Shown here piece by piece: positions 44,501 through 57,101 of a stretch of 64,000 bases of DNA; within the stretch, counting starts at the first letter, position 1; each line of letters begins with the position of its first letter. The position numbers and the translations under genes are program-made. The notes below the pieces were generated by a model. That model had not been told where the DNA came from, made no database searches, and was given only the letters and a program-made list of their open reading frames with translations. The DNA is taken from positions 93,966,765 to 94,030,764 of the forward strand of contig CM037588.1 in the NCBI GenBank assembly GCA_021018995.1, in the 5' to 3' direction. Origin of the DNA: Chloranthus sessilifolius. Taxonomy: Eukaryota; Streptophyta; Magnoliopsida; Chloranthales; Chloranthaceae.

Positions 44501-47500
44501 TGCATTCATAGATTAATTACATTCTATCAGATACATTCATAAATTCACTTATCATAAACCAAGAAAATATTTTCAGGTCAAATCAAAAGTTGGCTTTTAA
44601 AACATTTTTCATATAAAATAAAGACAACTTTCATGTTGAAAACGACACGGATTTTAGAAGCATTTCATACCGATAACTGAGTCAAAATTCAATGACAAGT
44701 TTATATCAGGACAAATTTTGCAAATCTTAAGTACAAGATGACTAGTTCGAAGGCAATTTCATATCTTATAATAAACTAAATTTTGAAACCATTTATCCAA
44801 AAATGAAAATTAAAGTGTGAAAGCATTTCATGTCAACACAAGGACAATTTCAAGTTTATGTTCAAGTTCAGATTCAGAGTCGATTCGGAGTCACTTTCAA
44901 ATTTTGAGCTCGATTCGTGTGCATGTAATCCGCCCTAGCAGTCCACAATAGTACGATTAATCTGCCCATAGCAGTCCACAGTTGTACACATAATCCACCC
45001 ATAGCGGTCCACACATGCACGTATAATCCGCCCATAGCGACCCACAATGTATACGAAAAATCCACCTATAGCGGTCCACTTCAATTTGTCTGGTTTATTA
45101 TTCGACTCATTTACATACTTTACAGGTTCGATTCACGGATATCCCGTCGGGCTGGTTTGATTCATATTCACGTACATGTCATATAAATTCGATTCACGGA
45201 TATCCCGTCGTGTCGGTTCGATTCACGGGTGTAACCGCCGTGCTGGTTCAATTCATGGATATCCCGCTGTGCCGGTTCAATTTACGGGTGTGACCGTCGT
45301 GCCGGTTTGATTCACGGATATCCCGCCATGCCAGTTTGATTCACGGATATCCCACCGTTTCGGTTCGATTCACAAGTTCAAATTTTAAGTTCGGATTCAT
45401 GTTCAAATGTCACATTCAGATTCAGAGTTCGTGTTCAAGATTCGTAGTTCGATACAATCAAATTTCAAGGATTCGATAATTCACAGGTTTCAAAAATGAA
45501 TTCATAATTCAAAAATCAATCTTCTACACCAGCTCTAATGATCATGTTCGAAACTCAAAATTCGATAAAACACGCAAGGTTCATATTCGAGGTTCAAAAC
45601 TTTTAGTGCTACCAATTTCAAAGGCTGATTTCAATTCTGAAACATGAGTTCGATTCAAAATTTTAAAAGTCAAACATATATTCATTTTTCAACATTTAGA
45701 CACAGTCAAATTCTTAACAATCAAAAGCATTTCAAACATTTAAATTAACTACATCATACAAATCCATGAATTCAAGTCAAAAATGTCATTACTTAATGAA
45801 GTTTCCCTATCTCGGTTGCGACATCACGCAAAATCATGCAAAACGGTGCCAAAATCCTGGCGGACGCTCCCAAACCTTAACCTACATTACAAGGCATTCA
45901 CATACTCACATGTCAATGATTAAATATCACACATGTTTATAGTTCCTAATTTTTTCTCAAAACTAGGGCGAAAAGGACAAGTTCGCATTAACTTTGGATC
46001 ATGTGAAACTTGTCCCTACTTGCCACCTATTTTTTACCTTTAAAAAATTAGATTCATAAATTTATTAATTCATAAAAGTTATAGTGCTCGTTTTCCCCTT
46101 TCCAACACATCTAGAATGGCAACAATTGGAGTTTAGGGTCAAAAGTTACGACCAAAGTACCAGAAAATAAGAGCTCTCGCTATAGCGAGAATGTATGGCG
46201 AGGCCTTCAGGGCATCAATAGTTCACATGTAACGAGCAATGTCATTTTTGCCTATTTTTCATGTAGCACTACTGCCGTGGCGAAGTGCTTCATCTGATCT
46301 CACCGCTGAAGTTTTAGGGTCGCCGCGACGAGTTTACTATGACCCGTTTCACTTGGGTTTCTTCCTCCTCGATCCAAAACGCCCAAAATCACATCTAGTG
46401 ATCCTAACTATGTCTAAAAATGCATTTCTCATCACAAATCAAAATTCTTACCTCCTAATTCAAGTACGCAAGATCCATGATGATCGATACAAAGAAAAAT
46501 TGACACCTAACTCGTCATTCATTGCATGCATCAATTTCCTTTCGAAACCCTTGCTGAAATTCAAACACACAGACTAATCACATCTAATTCCCATGAGTCA
46601 TTCTAAAATTCACGCATGTATGCAGTAGATTCAAAGACTACCTTTGTTAAGTGTGAATGCGAGGATTGCGATGGCCAAAATCGAAGGAATCAATGTTGAA
46701 CTTGTCGTTCAACCGCTGATCGATCACTTCTTTGAGGTTACAAACCAAATCAAATCCTTGAGAAGAGAAATTTGAGGATATCAATGGATAGATTTCCTCC
46801 ATTCGAGCCTAGCGGTGCCGAAGCTCGGAGTCTCTTGACGCTACAAGGCGAAGCAATGATTTCCGGAGGTGAATGAAGAAATTTCTCTCAGTTCCCTCTC
46901 ATGGCCATTTTCTCTTTTCAAACGGGTTTGCAAATGAGGCTAATTAAGGATATGGGGTTTTTCTTTTTATATTAAGTGTAGTTGGTTAAGTGTGGAGCCG
47001 GTACACCACAAGTCGGTGTATGGGCTCTATCTTAAGGCCACAACTATTGGGTCTTAATCCATGGGCCTAATTAATCACTAGGTCCTAATTCTTGGGCTAT
47101 TAACTAACGAGTCTATGTCGAGGCTTTCATTAATGGGTCTTGATCCAGGCCTCCTAAGGCCCCTAAAGAATGGGTCTTGACTACCCACTTGGACTATGCA
47201 CGGTGCACGGCGCATGACGCACGTCTCACCAATGCCAAAACTAATCGACACACAAGTGTTCGAAAATATTGGAGCTTGGGTCAGGTTTGTGCCTAGGGTG
47301 CACATGATCGCCCATGATCATGTGTACGCCACTCATCTTGTTCTAATATATTTAAAATTAATTAACTACGCCAATGTTATACCATGGTGCTTGAAAGAGG
47401 AAATCGAACCTGGTCTGATCTGGGGGCTCGAGTTATGTGCAACACACACACCCCATATAAGGGTTCGAGTTTCAAAGATCAGTTTTTCGTCAAGAATTGG

Positions 47501-47659
47501 TCTCATATTTGCGGTTGGGTGTACTTACCCAATAGAGATAAATGGGTTAAAGGCCACATCACAGACATGAAAAGTTTGACCAAGGTCAAATTGGTCAAAG
47601 CAAGTCGCATCATCGTCGAAAGTCAATGATTCCACGCTAGAAAAATCGGGGTTATTACA
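44501..47659 (-). mobile_element. Chromovirus LTR copy b
   Basis: Starts inside the LTR (matches 42130 onward), repeats both minisatellites, and lacks the Athila insertion (43530 versus 45911). It runs to TTATTACA at 47659. On the minus strand the LTR begins TGTAATAACCCCGATTTTTC, preceded by the polypurine tract GGTGGGAAGGA (47660-47670). A TATA box (minus TATAAAAAG) is at 46963-46971. LTR length is inferred as about 3.6 kb. It holds no gene; TCGCG and CTATAGCGAG words occur at 46170-46330. Confidence 0.7.
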
Positions 47660-47815
47660 TCCTTCCCACCTTACAATTTTTTCGTCTCGAAAATTGGCGT
47701 ATCCCATGCGAAAGGCATTGAAGCTTAGAAGTCGCAGATGAAAGTAGTCATGCTCCTCTCAAAAGCAAATGATTCATCATTGATGAAACATTTGGGTCAT
47801 TACAACCTCCTCCCC
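47660..47815 (-). other. Two stacked chromovirus 3' ends
   Basis: Minus strand: polypurine tract GGGGAGGAGGT and LTR start TGTAATGACCC (47804) come first. After only about 145 bases a second polypurine tract GGTGGGAAGGA and LTR start TGTAATAACCCC (47659) follow. Two different element ends are therefore abutted. Confidence 0.7.
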
Positions 47816-48297
47816 TTAAAGGAATTTTCGTCCCTGAAAATTCACAACTTGAGTTCTGGTGTGCTTATTCTAGTAGGTGCTTAGACATCAAAGGTGAATC
47901 GGCTGCCGAAATATAAAGGTGTCATAGTCACTAATAAGATCAAAATCCCGCAATAATTTACATTAACATCAAAAGGCTTAAACCATTGACTAATTCCCCA
48001 TAACCAGTAATCAAAAGGTATCTCATCACTAGAACAAAAACTCATTACTATCAACCGTAAACGTGAATCCAAAGTATGCCATCTCAACAAAAGAAAATTT
48101 AATCTAGAATCTCCAAAGTTATTCAAAACCAGGTAATCCACTATCACAACACTATCTATAAAAAGGCATTAAAATTCTCCATCAACACACATTAGAACCA
48201 CAAGTTCAGGCTATTAACTACCGACATTAACTGTTAACTAGCAAACACAGCACCTCACACAAAGAAAAGGAGTCTAACCCATTAACAATTTCATGCA
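47816..48297. other. Chromovirus internal remnant without pol
   Basis: No recognisable protein. The gag stop is directly followed by about 480 bases leading to the 3' end, so the whole pol region is deleted. Confidence 0.6.
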
Positions 48298-49348
48298 TTA
48301 AGTTCTTTTTCTGTTCTTCGTCGCTTTAGGACAGTCCACTATACGGTTTCCTTTCCGTCCACACTTGAAGCAGCTCCTGTGACCCACCAACACTCTTCCA
48401 TGATATGTGGCCCCCCACATCGAGAACATGATTCAATCGGTACAGATGAAGCGGTGTGTGCCTCTTGCAGGACCCTTGCCGATCTGGTCGTAGCAGGGCA
48501 TGAAAGGCAAAAGGGTCTAGTAGGTGTAGAGACAAGTGGTCTCGAATGGGTGGTCTGAGTAGGTTGAGGGGGTGCTCGCATCAAGAGCCTCGGTCTCTGG
48601 CTCGCCGATTGATGGGTGTACGGCTGCATATAACTTGTCATATTCGCTTTTTGTTCTTCCTTTCGCTTATACATACTGTCAATATTTTTCAGCGACGAGG
48701 GCCAATCTTATGACTTGTGCATATGTTGTTGGCTCAAATAGAGAAATCCTCTCCTTGATGACCGGTTTCAGGCGTACTCAAACTTTTGGGCCTTCATTAG
48801 TTCGGTGGCCACTAGTAATGCTGCTAACCTAGAGAGCCTCGTGAATTCTTACTCATATTCACGAACTGTCATTTGTTCTTGTACCAGATTTGCAAACTGG
48901 ATCTCCATCTGACGTCTCTCCGGTGCTAGGAAGTATCTCATTAAAAACCTCAGTATAGGTCCAGGTCCAAGTTGTCCTTGGTGCTCGGGTCCTTTCGACA
49001 GATTTCCACCACTCCCTCGAGTTGGAAGGAAGCCCAACTCACTTCTTCCTCTTAAGTGGAAGGAATTCTTCAAAGGGTCTTTTCCATTTGATTTAACCAT
49101 GATTCCGCCTCGTCAGTTTGACCATAGAAGCTAGGGGGTCTCATCCTCTTGAACTCCTGGAATGCTGAGGGTTGGTGTCTCTCTACTAGAAGTGCAGCTT
49201 GCTGGTTGACCATGGTTTCTAGCAACTGCTCGACGCGACTGCTATTGCTTCCTTCTCCCAAAGGAAGGACGTTGGCGCCAATGGCTGCTCCCTCATCATT
49301 ACACGTGCCTCTAGTATGGACAATTCTTGGTCGACCTCGTGGAGGCAT
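48298..49348 (-). pseudogene. gag: Chromovirus (Tekay/Del-like) gag
   Basis: Minus-strand ATG at 49348 gives MPPRGRPR, then RMRPPSFYGQTDEAESWLNQ, then after a frame change near 49070 the capsid tail FLAPERRQMEIQFANLVQ (about 48930-48880). After further changes comes a Gln/Pro/Thr-rich part and two zinc-knuckle remnants, CSRCGGPHIMEEC (about 48436-48398) and CFKCGRKGNRIVDC (about 48370-48328, its His lost). Stop TAA at 48298-48300. The MPPR start and PPSFxGxxDxxxAExWL block are typical of Tekay/Del gag. Pol is missing. Confidence 0.85.
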
Positions 49349-49693
49349 ACTGATCTATCATAATGAAACAAGGTTTCAGTTAAAAGTGATCGTGAAGACC
49401 AAAGCAAGTCTATTTAAGGTTTCTACGCCCTGACAAAGTAAACCTAAGCTCTATAAAATCTAAAGTCATTTAGAGACATGGCTCTGAATCTCTAGACGAT
49501 TATAGAATAGGGATCGTGAATCCCTCCTAAGTTCCGACAAAATCTAATGTCATAGCGTTTGAGTCCCAATAGGACGAAATGCCTAAGCTCTGATATCAAC
49601 TGTGACAGAGCCACAGTTGCCTATGCCCAGATAGAATCTACCACCATAGCTTTGAGTCCCCATAAGACCTAAAGTCTAAGCTCTGATACCACC
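49349..49693 (-). other. Chromovirus leader and initiator-Met primer binding site
   Basis: Minus strand TGGTATCAGAGC at 49680-49691 is the plant initiator-methionine PBS, two bases from the LTR end at 49694. A diverged duplicate of the PBS/LTR edge lies at about 49586-49610 (GCTCTGATATCA then TGTGACAGAGCC), so about 105 bases are duplicated. Confidence 0.8.
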
Positions 49694-50615
49694 TGTGACA
49701 GCGCAGATTTTCCCAACACTTTTTTTTTTTAAAAAAACTTTAAGCCGCAAGGGAAAACTCAGACCATCGGGTCACAGATCACGATCCGAAATACAGTGAG
49801 CATGGTACAACCACAACATACAAAAATTAAAATAACTAATGTGTATGGTAGAACAGGAGAATTATATTCTTATACGAAACATGGTCTAACCAATTTAAAA
49901 CCATTGGTGATGGCCAACCATCACCTACACAAATTGTGAACAAGAATATACATCAAATTCTAATTCTACCATTCTACAAAAGATCGGGCCTACCAAGTTC
50001 AACCATAAAGATCCAAGACTAAGTCGAGCCAACTCCCCTAGACTAAGGTGGAAGATACAACTCAAGCTCTGGATCCAAATCGAGACCTGCAACCTGTGAC
50101 GTATACTCGAGGGTTGATGTTCAAACAGAGTTCATGTTCAAGATTCGTAGTTTGATACAATCAAATTTCAAGGATTCGATAATTCACAGGTTTCAAAAAC
50201 GAATTCATAATTCAAAAATCAATCTTCTACACCAAATCTAATGATCATGTTCGAAACATAAAATTTGATGAAACACACAAGGTTCATATTCAAGGTTCAA
50301 GACTTTTTAGTGCTAACAATTTCAAAGGCTGATTTCATTTCTAAAACATGAGTTCGATTCAAAATTTCAAAAGTCAAACATATATTCATTTTCAACATTT
50401 AGACACAGTCAAATTCTTAACAATCAAAAGCATTTCAAACATTTAAATTAACTACATCATGCAAATCCATGAATTCAAGTAAAAAATGACATTGCTTAAT
50501 GAACTTTCCCTACCTCGGTTGTGAAATCATGCAAAATCATGCAAAACATTGCCAAAATCCTCGCGGATGCTCCCAAACCTTAACCTACATTACAAGGCAT
50601 TTGCATACTCACATG
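49694..50615 (-). mobile_element. Chromovirus 5' LTR, truncated
   Basis: Plus strand TGTGACAGCGCAG next to the PBS marks the LTR end. It matches 41687 onward to about 50105, then jumps to sequence matching 43040 onward, an internal deletion of about 0.9 kb including both minisatellites. It is interrupted by the Athila LTR at 50616. Confidence 0.75.
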
Positions 50616-52790
50616 TGTTGGTTGTTTTATATTGTTAAGTGTTGTTGTGCTCTTGTTATAAAAAATGTGGTAAAAATTACAGCAGAAATAAAGAAGGCAA
50701 AAACAACTAAAAAGAAGATGAAAATGGACCAGCATACAAACACAAAACAATCCCACACAGTCCTACAAGATCCAGGGTTGTTATAGCAAGTTTTAGATAC
50801 GTAAGGGTTGTCCCACAGGGATGAATGATCTAAACACAATAGTAGAATAGTAGATCTCTAGATCTGCTACAGATCTGACAGCTCTAACCTAACTAGGAAA
50901 GCAAGGTATAGAGAGGGGGTTTTTGGGTTGTCACAACTACACTAACAATAGAAAATAAAACTAACTATAAAAAACAACAATAAAAGAAAGGAGGTTTAGA
51001 GAAGGATAGAAATGGTTTGATAAAATAAATAGAAAATATGGGAAGTAAGCAGCTAGGGATTGATTTTCACTGAAAAAGAAATGGCAAGGCAGAGCAAGAG
51101 CTGGATTACAGCTGTCCTTCATTTGGCTACAAGCACAAATGCAAGGAAGAAGAATCTAACCCAACCCTGAGATATGGACTAGTCCTAGGGCTATATCCTA
51201 TCCACTTGAATGGTCACAGGATATCCCATGAATATGCTCTAGTCATGGGGGTTAAAAGGTCAGAATAAGAAAACCATTGCAGCAATTATGTTGGCAAGGC
51301 TACAAGCTCATGCCTCCATAGGTGCAGAAAATCTAATAAGATCTAAATACAAAACACTAGAAATTACATATTTAATGGAATAGTAAAAATAGTTTTGCAA
51401 TGCTTAAAAGGTACTTACAATGGATTAGCCTTCAAGGTTGCAGTCTCTGCAAACCTCTAGACCCTTTACAATGCTCTCACACAGTCCTTTTACGGCTTAA
51501 ATCAACCCTATCTATTACAAAGATTTAGCTCAACATGCTAAGTTAAGGAAAGAAGAAAAAGGAAAAATGACCTAACCCTAAAAATTTCTTAGGGCAAGAA
51601 TATCCGCAGGGCTCCCTTGCTCTAGATATCTTCCAGATGTCCCTCCTTTTTCTGCATCTTTACATGGCTTTTATACAATCCCTAAAGTGCCTTTTTGCAT
51701 TGGCCAATCAGAGAAGAGAAGAATCAAGTTAGTTAGGATCCTGCTAATGTGGTTTATTTTCGGCCAAGTGTTGCCCCTGACAGTTAGGACAAGCATAGAA
51801 CATTGGGAAATGTGCCCTAGGTGTTGTGGAAGTTTCACAAATACCCTTGAGGTTCACAAATACAAGCTAGAACTCGTGCCTCGAGTGGATGGAGCTTCAG
51901 AATGTAAATCTCGAGAGGTTCCCGACAGGTTTAAGTGCTGCAGAAGATAGCTCGTGAGGTTATAATGCTTCAGCAAGAGCAGCTCGACAGGATGGTTTCA
52001 GAACTGATCGAGTGGAAGGCTTGAAGCTATAAACTGCTCGACAAGTTCAAGTCTTCTGTATATAATGTGCTCGAGATCCTCTCGACCTGAAGCTTCTAAA
52101 GATGTATCCACTCGAGAACCACTCTAGCTGAGTTTTTTGGAGCTATGTTCCACTCGAGAGCTGCTCGAGAGGATGTTTGTGAAGTCACTGAGCTACTCGA
52201 GAACCACTCAAGCTGAGTGTTCTGAAGGCTGATCTGCTCGAGATGCTTCCTTAACTGCTCGATAGCTTCTCAGCCTTGGAGTTCTGAAGATGTAGTCTGC
52301 TTGGGCTCCTCAAGAGGCTACTTGTGAAGGTGCCTAACTTCTCGAGAACTACTCGACAACTGCTCAAGTTTGGGTTGCTGAAGTTGTGTTCCACTCGAGA
52401 CAGCTCAAGTGGGTGTTTGTGAAGTCACTAAGCTGCTCGAGCTGAAGCTTCCTGCTTCTCAACTATTCTGTCCACTCTGCTGCAGCACTCTACTAAGCAT
52501 GGGCCCCACTTCTCTCTCTCTGCAGGACTTCTGGGGCTCCAATGCATGCTAAATGGCCCACATGGTGGGAACCACTATGGTGCATTCATTGTAATTCCCA
52601 TCAGCTTCAAGGTTTGACTCTAATTTCCTTCTTCTTGGCACTTATTATATGGATTGTTGCACTAAGCTGCAGTTTATTATTGTCTACAAAAATATACTTA
52701 AAAAATTTATTATTAACCAACTCAAAGGTCTATTAAAGGCTAGGTTTGGAGGTAAAAAGTGAAGTCTCCTGAGGGTTTTCAGTGAAGACA
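50616..52790 (-). mobile_element. 3' LTR of the Athila element
   Basis: Plus strand starts TGTTGGTTGTT and ends GTGAAGACA (2175 bases); in sense it begins TGTCTTCACTGAAAAC after TTTGTGGG, a possible polypurine tract. TATAAAAGCC (minus) lies at 51666-51675. The CTCGAG word array lies upstream of it in LTR sense. It is homologous to the solo LTR at 57102-59480 at both ends, but not in the word array. Confidence 0.75.
51895..52445. repeat. CTCGAG word array in Athila LTR
   Basis: More than a dozen CTCGAG words and near words (CTCGACAGG, CTCGTGAGG, CTCAAG), often in CACTCGAGAACCACT or GCTCGAGAGG contexts, spread over 550 bases with unlike spacers. They lie about 220-770 bases upstream of the TATA box in LTR sense. 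Confidence 0.85.
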
Positions 52791-54508
52791 CCCACAAACT
52801 TCATAATAAAGCAGTTAAGCCTAACGCAAACAGTGGAAAGTTAGATATCAACACATAAAGCTTCATTCCACACCTTGTTCTTTAAATTTAGAGGAGTTAA
52901 AATAGTCATGGCATACATCTTAACACTTAAATCAGCATTTCTTTCCATCACACCCAATCAGTTTACATCAAGAGCGTAGTGTGTGAAAATTTGTACTAAG
53001 CTCACCATTAATTTAAGAATCAGGTTCAAATATTGCCCAATGAAGTTAATTTTCATACCCAATCCTTACCAGGGCTATCACTCATAAATGAAGCTCAAGG
53101 GCGTATCACATTTATTGCAACTCAAGATTAGTTATAGACCTCAAATAGGCCTACAAGCATGAGCATAGGCATTGCTTCTAATTTTTTACCTCCTCATTAC
53201 TTTTCACCATAGATTAGATATCCCCTTGTCTCCACATGACAGCTCATTTCACTTTGGATCGACAAGGTCTTTTAGATGGGTTGTAATGTAGCTTATGGTT
53301 GAGGTTTAAAAATAATATAAGGGGTAGAAAGGATTCAAAATTGCGAAATCGGCAAGGGGAGGAGGTGGTTCATGACTTCACCTTCTTCATTTCATCACAG
53401 CTTCATCTTCATTTGTATTTTTCATATCTGAAATAGCCAGCTTCTTCTCTTCTTTTTACTTTTTCAGATGAAGTTCTTGACTTCTTTGTCTTTTTTTTTC
53501 TTTTTTTTTTTTTATGAAATGCCACAACTATACAACTGATACACTGTTGTTTATAGCATTCTTCTCCTCTCCTTCCACCAAATGTTGAACTTCTCTCAAC
53601 TATCTTCAACATCTTCTCCTTTACCTTCTGAAATGTCAGAGTGAGGGTAAGGCTGAATCAAGTCATGAGGCTTAGGTTCAATTGCTCTGGTGTTGGTCAA
53701 TACAAAAAATAGATTTCAAGGCTCAAACAGTGTGAACAAAGGACAGTTCCATGAGTAGGTCTTCTCAGGCTCAAACTGTCCCAATGATGACCTTAAATCA
53801 TCTCCTTGGTGTCATGAGCATTGCCAATAGTTTCAATTTGGGGAGCCTAAATTCTAGTGAAAAGGTCTTGAATCAGTCATTCCTTAGAGCAAAAAAAATT
53901 ATCAAATAAACTCTTCAAAAGAAAAAAAAATTATAGGCTCAAATCTCACTCGGTATGGTCTTCATTTGAACTCATGGGGTATGTCCTCACCTTTTTCTCT
54001 CCTCTTTGGTTTACTAAGTATTGAGTGTGCAAAATTTTCTTGATGTTAACTTCATGGGAGTGTTAAATTTTTAAATGATTTTAGTTTTAAAATATCTGCC
54101 AACAGTTTTAATCTCCTTTTTCACAATTGGTTAGGTGAGACTTAACTCTATTTATTTCAATCTAACTAACCATGCATCACTAAAATTAACTACTCTATTA
54201 GTCTACCCTGCCATACCCCCAAACCAAAGATAAATAATGTCCTTAATGTTTCAAGAAAATGTATAGGGGCAGCAGGGTTTGAAAAGACATAATAAGATAC
54301 AGTAGAAAATTGAATGAACAACTAATTACAGAAAATTTAATCAAGGCAATGAATGTTGGCACATAAACAAAAATATTTATTCATACAATTGAATATTATA
54401 CATGGGAGAAGCTTTATATAAAATTACAACTACAAAAGACACATAATTACAAACACTCCTAAAAACATCAACTACAGAAAACACCAAAGAAACTAACTAC
54501 ACCTACTC
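52791..54508 (-). other. Athila 3' UTR
   Basis: About 1.7 kb with no gene between the accessory ORF and the 3' LTR. It contains a T-rich tract at 53480-53515 and A/T-rich sequence around 53880-54360. Confidence 0.6.
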
Positions 54509-57096
54509 CTAGAGGTGATCTGAATCAGAATCTAGATCTATGTGCTCCCCAGTTTTCTCCTTGCCCTTCTTAAGATTGTTAGTATGTGCAGCCCCAGCTT
54601 TGGTTCTAGATGTTGCTGGCTTTCTTTGTTTGGGGTTCCTCTTCTGTTCTAAAGGATCATAGAGTTTGATGCCAAGAGTTGATTCCTGCTAGTGCGCATC
54701 CTAGGCTCCCATAGACATTACAGTTGCTGATAATGAATCAGCTAGTTTTTCATACATCTGAGCCCAGTGCTCATATAATATGTAGATGGATACAACCGTG
54801 TCAACCTTTCTTGCATGACTTTCATCTCTTTCTAATTATCTATTAATACTGCTTCCATCCTTGTCCAATACCCATTCTTCATCAGTGCTAGTTGGTCCTC
54901 ACATGTCTGCAATATCATTTCTCTCACAGCTTCCACCACCAGATGCACATCCCTTTTAATATATGCATTGTCATTCATGAAAGTAGTGAGGGTAGTAAAA
55001 AGAGGTAATGGAATTTGTTCAGTTGGGACAATGGCCCAATTGGAAGGATTAGTATCAGAGGTGGAGATCATAGCAAGCTCGGTATAAGTACTGGTAGATG
55101 CGGAAGGGCTAGATGGGAAGGTTGAGGCTGTAAAAAATGGAACTATAAGTAGCTCTTCAGTATCAAAGTCTGTTTTTGTGGCAGAATCAACTATTGCCAC
55201 TGATATAGAAGGCTGCTGGTAAGGAGGAGGGGTAGGGACAGGGGTAGGCATGGGTGGTTGGGGTGTAGGTATAAATGTTTGAAGAGTTGATTGGATGGAG
55301 TTAAGGTTGTTTTGGATGGTGGCTTGATTTTCAGTGTTGGTATAGAGTTGGGCTTGGAGAGAGGTTTAAGAGGGTGATAATTTGGGTTAGAGGGTCTAGT
55401 AAGGAAGGGGTAACAGGCTGGGTACTAGTTTGGGTGAGAATTGGTTGAAATGTAGAGGTAGGAGCATGGCTAAATGTGTATGGGTGTGAGGATTCAGGTA
55501 GAGTGGTGTACTCATGCCTAATATCCCCCACAATGGAATCTATTAGGGCTGTGTACCCCTCTGTTGTGAATTGGTCTTGGTTGGATAAAAATGGAGGGGA
55601 ATTGACGGGGGTAGGAATTGGGTTAAAGTGTTCAATGGGGTTAGGTGGTTCAATGCCAGTGGAGATTTGTTCACTATCATCATAGGTAAAAGGGGAAGGT
55701 GGGTCTAGAATTGGGTTGGGTATGTCAGTGGGTATGGTAGTGGGTTCAATGGTGGGGTGGTGGGTTTTCTTTTTATTGCATGTTCTTTTAATGGGGGTGT
55801 AGGAAGGTTAAAGGGGAATTCTATAGGAGGGAGATTTAGAGCTGACACAGATATGGATTGGTAAGGTAAGGTTGATGGATTGGGTGATGGAGTAGGTTGG
55901 ACAGGCAAGGATGGTGAAGGTGGTATAGGTGCAGGAATAATAGGTATTATGGAGGGTGGAGAGGTTATTGATGGGACTAGTGAGGGAATGGAAGAAGGTG
56001 GAACTGCAGCTGCTGTGACTGTTAAAATTGACACAAGGGGTGCTACAGAAGGGGCTGGAGTAGGTGCAGCAGTGGCTGCAGAGGCTTCTATAGGAAGGGC
56101 TGCTGTAGAGGTGATAGCAGCAGTGGCTGCCACATGCTCCTTCTTCTTCTTATTCATCAATGTCATACTGATGCTTCATTACTTTTTTTCACACAAAACT
56201 AGTGACAGCTCATTAGTGGAGTCCCCCATCTTCTAGATATAACTTTTTTTCTTGGGCAAGGCTGTGATCAGTCTACTGTAGGGTAGCCCTTACAGCTTTT
56301 GCTTCTTCTGCACCTTGCTATGAGTGCCCTCAAATATTAATTTGGGAGCATTAAAGTAATCCCCTTTTGAGGAGTACAAGGCATCTATGATTGGGTGCCT
56401 CTCTCTTATTGGTGACCAGCCACAAAGATGTTCTTTCTTAATACAGTGTCCATAAAAAGTAAATTAGGGCTGAAGTTACTTCTCATTACTGAGTCCCCAT
56501 ACCTTCTTCCCTTCAGTCAATTGCCGGGCAATCACTGTGATTGAGGCATTACTTGGGGTTCTCAAATTACAGGATGAGACATATAATGTTGGGATGCCCA
56601 ATGTCTGTGCAATGTCAGTTGTGTCCACAAGTGCATCAAAATCATCAATGAGGATTATCATCATAGGATCCTTCCCCTGTGGTCCTCCCCCAGACTCTTT
56701 CATTCTGATGTTTTGGTACCACAACCTCACCAATCTAGGGTAAATCAATTCTTCAAGAGGCTGTAACAATGAGTCTAGGGAGGCCTTGATCAAAAATTCA
56801 ATGGCTTCCTTAGCTAGGGCTTCCATAGTAAAAAACTGCCTTATCAAAGGCTGTCTCTGGTACCAGACTGAGGGTAGCCACAAAATTGTTAGGGGTGGTA
56901 AATGGGTCACACTCAAGGGTTGCTCCCTTTCCTTTCTTCTGCTTTTTGGATTTGACCATTTGAGTTCTTGGGTGTTAGTTCTAGCTTTTTTCTTTAAGGC
57001 TGTTGATTTACCCAAAATAGTTTTCCTTTTAGAGTTTGCTACAGAAGCTTCAGGGGCTGAGGATGAAGCTATCCTTTGGGACTTCCTAGTGGGTGT
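54509..57096 (-). pseudogene. Athila accessory ORF (env-like position), main part
   Basis: Minus strand begins, just after the solo LTR, with a basic stretch (PTPTRKSQRIASSS, ALKKKARTNTQELKW). A folded-looking domain follows, with LEELIYPRLVRLWYQNIRM (about 56770-56710), LIDDFDALVDTTDIAQTLG (about 56660-56600) and a PSNASITVIARQLTEGKKVW block. A stop at 56476 and frame changes follow, then a long Pro/Ser/Thr-rich stretch (56130-55300) and a charged tail ending SDSDSDHL at a TAG (54509). The folded part resembles the plant transposon-protein domain of Athila/Calypso ORFs. No signal peptide or membrane segment is seen, so the label env-like is positional only. Confidence 0.65.
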
Positions 57097-57101
57097 AGGG
57101 G
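57097..57101. repeat. Target site duplication AGGGG, left copy
   Basis: AGGGG precedes TGTTGCAATT and recurs at 59481-59485 after TTAACA. Confidence 0.88.

Noticed and set aside
46239..46577. Possible small host gene on the plus strand
   Set aside because: It lies inside the chromovirus LTR copy b and shows no family resemblance.
55880..56236. Gly/Ala/Glu-rich open frame on the plus strand
   Set aside because: It is the opposite strand of the Pro/Ser/Thr-rich part of the Athila accessory ORF.
54509..57096. True envelope glycoprotein
   Set aside because: No signal peptide, membrane segment or furin-like site is visible; the position alone is env-like.
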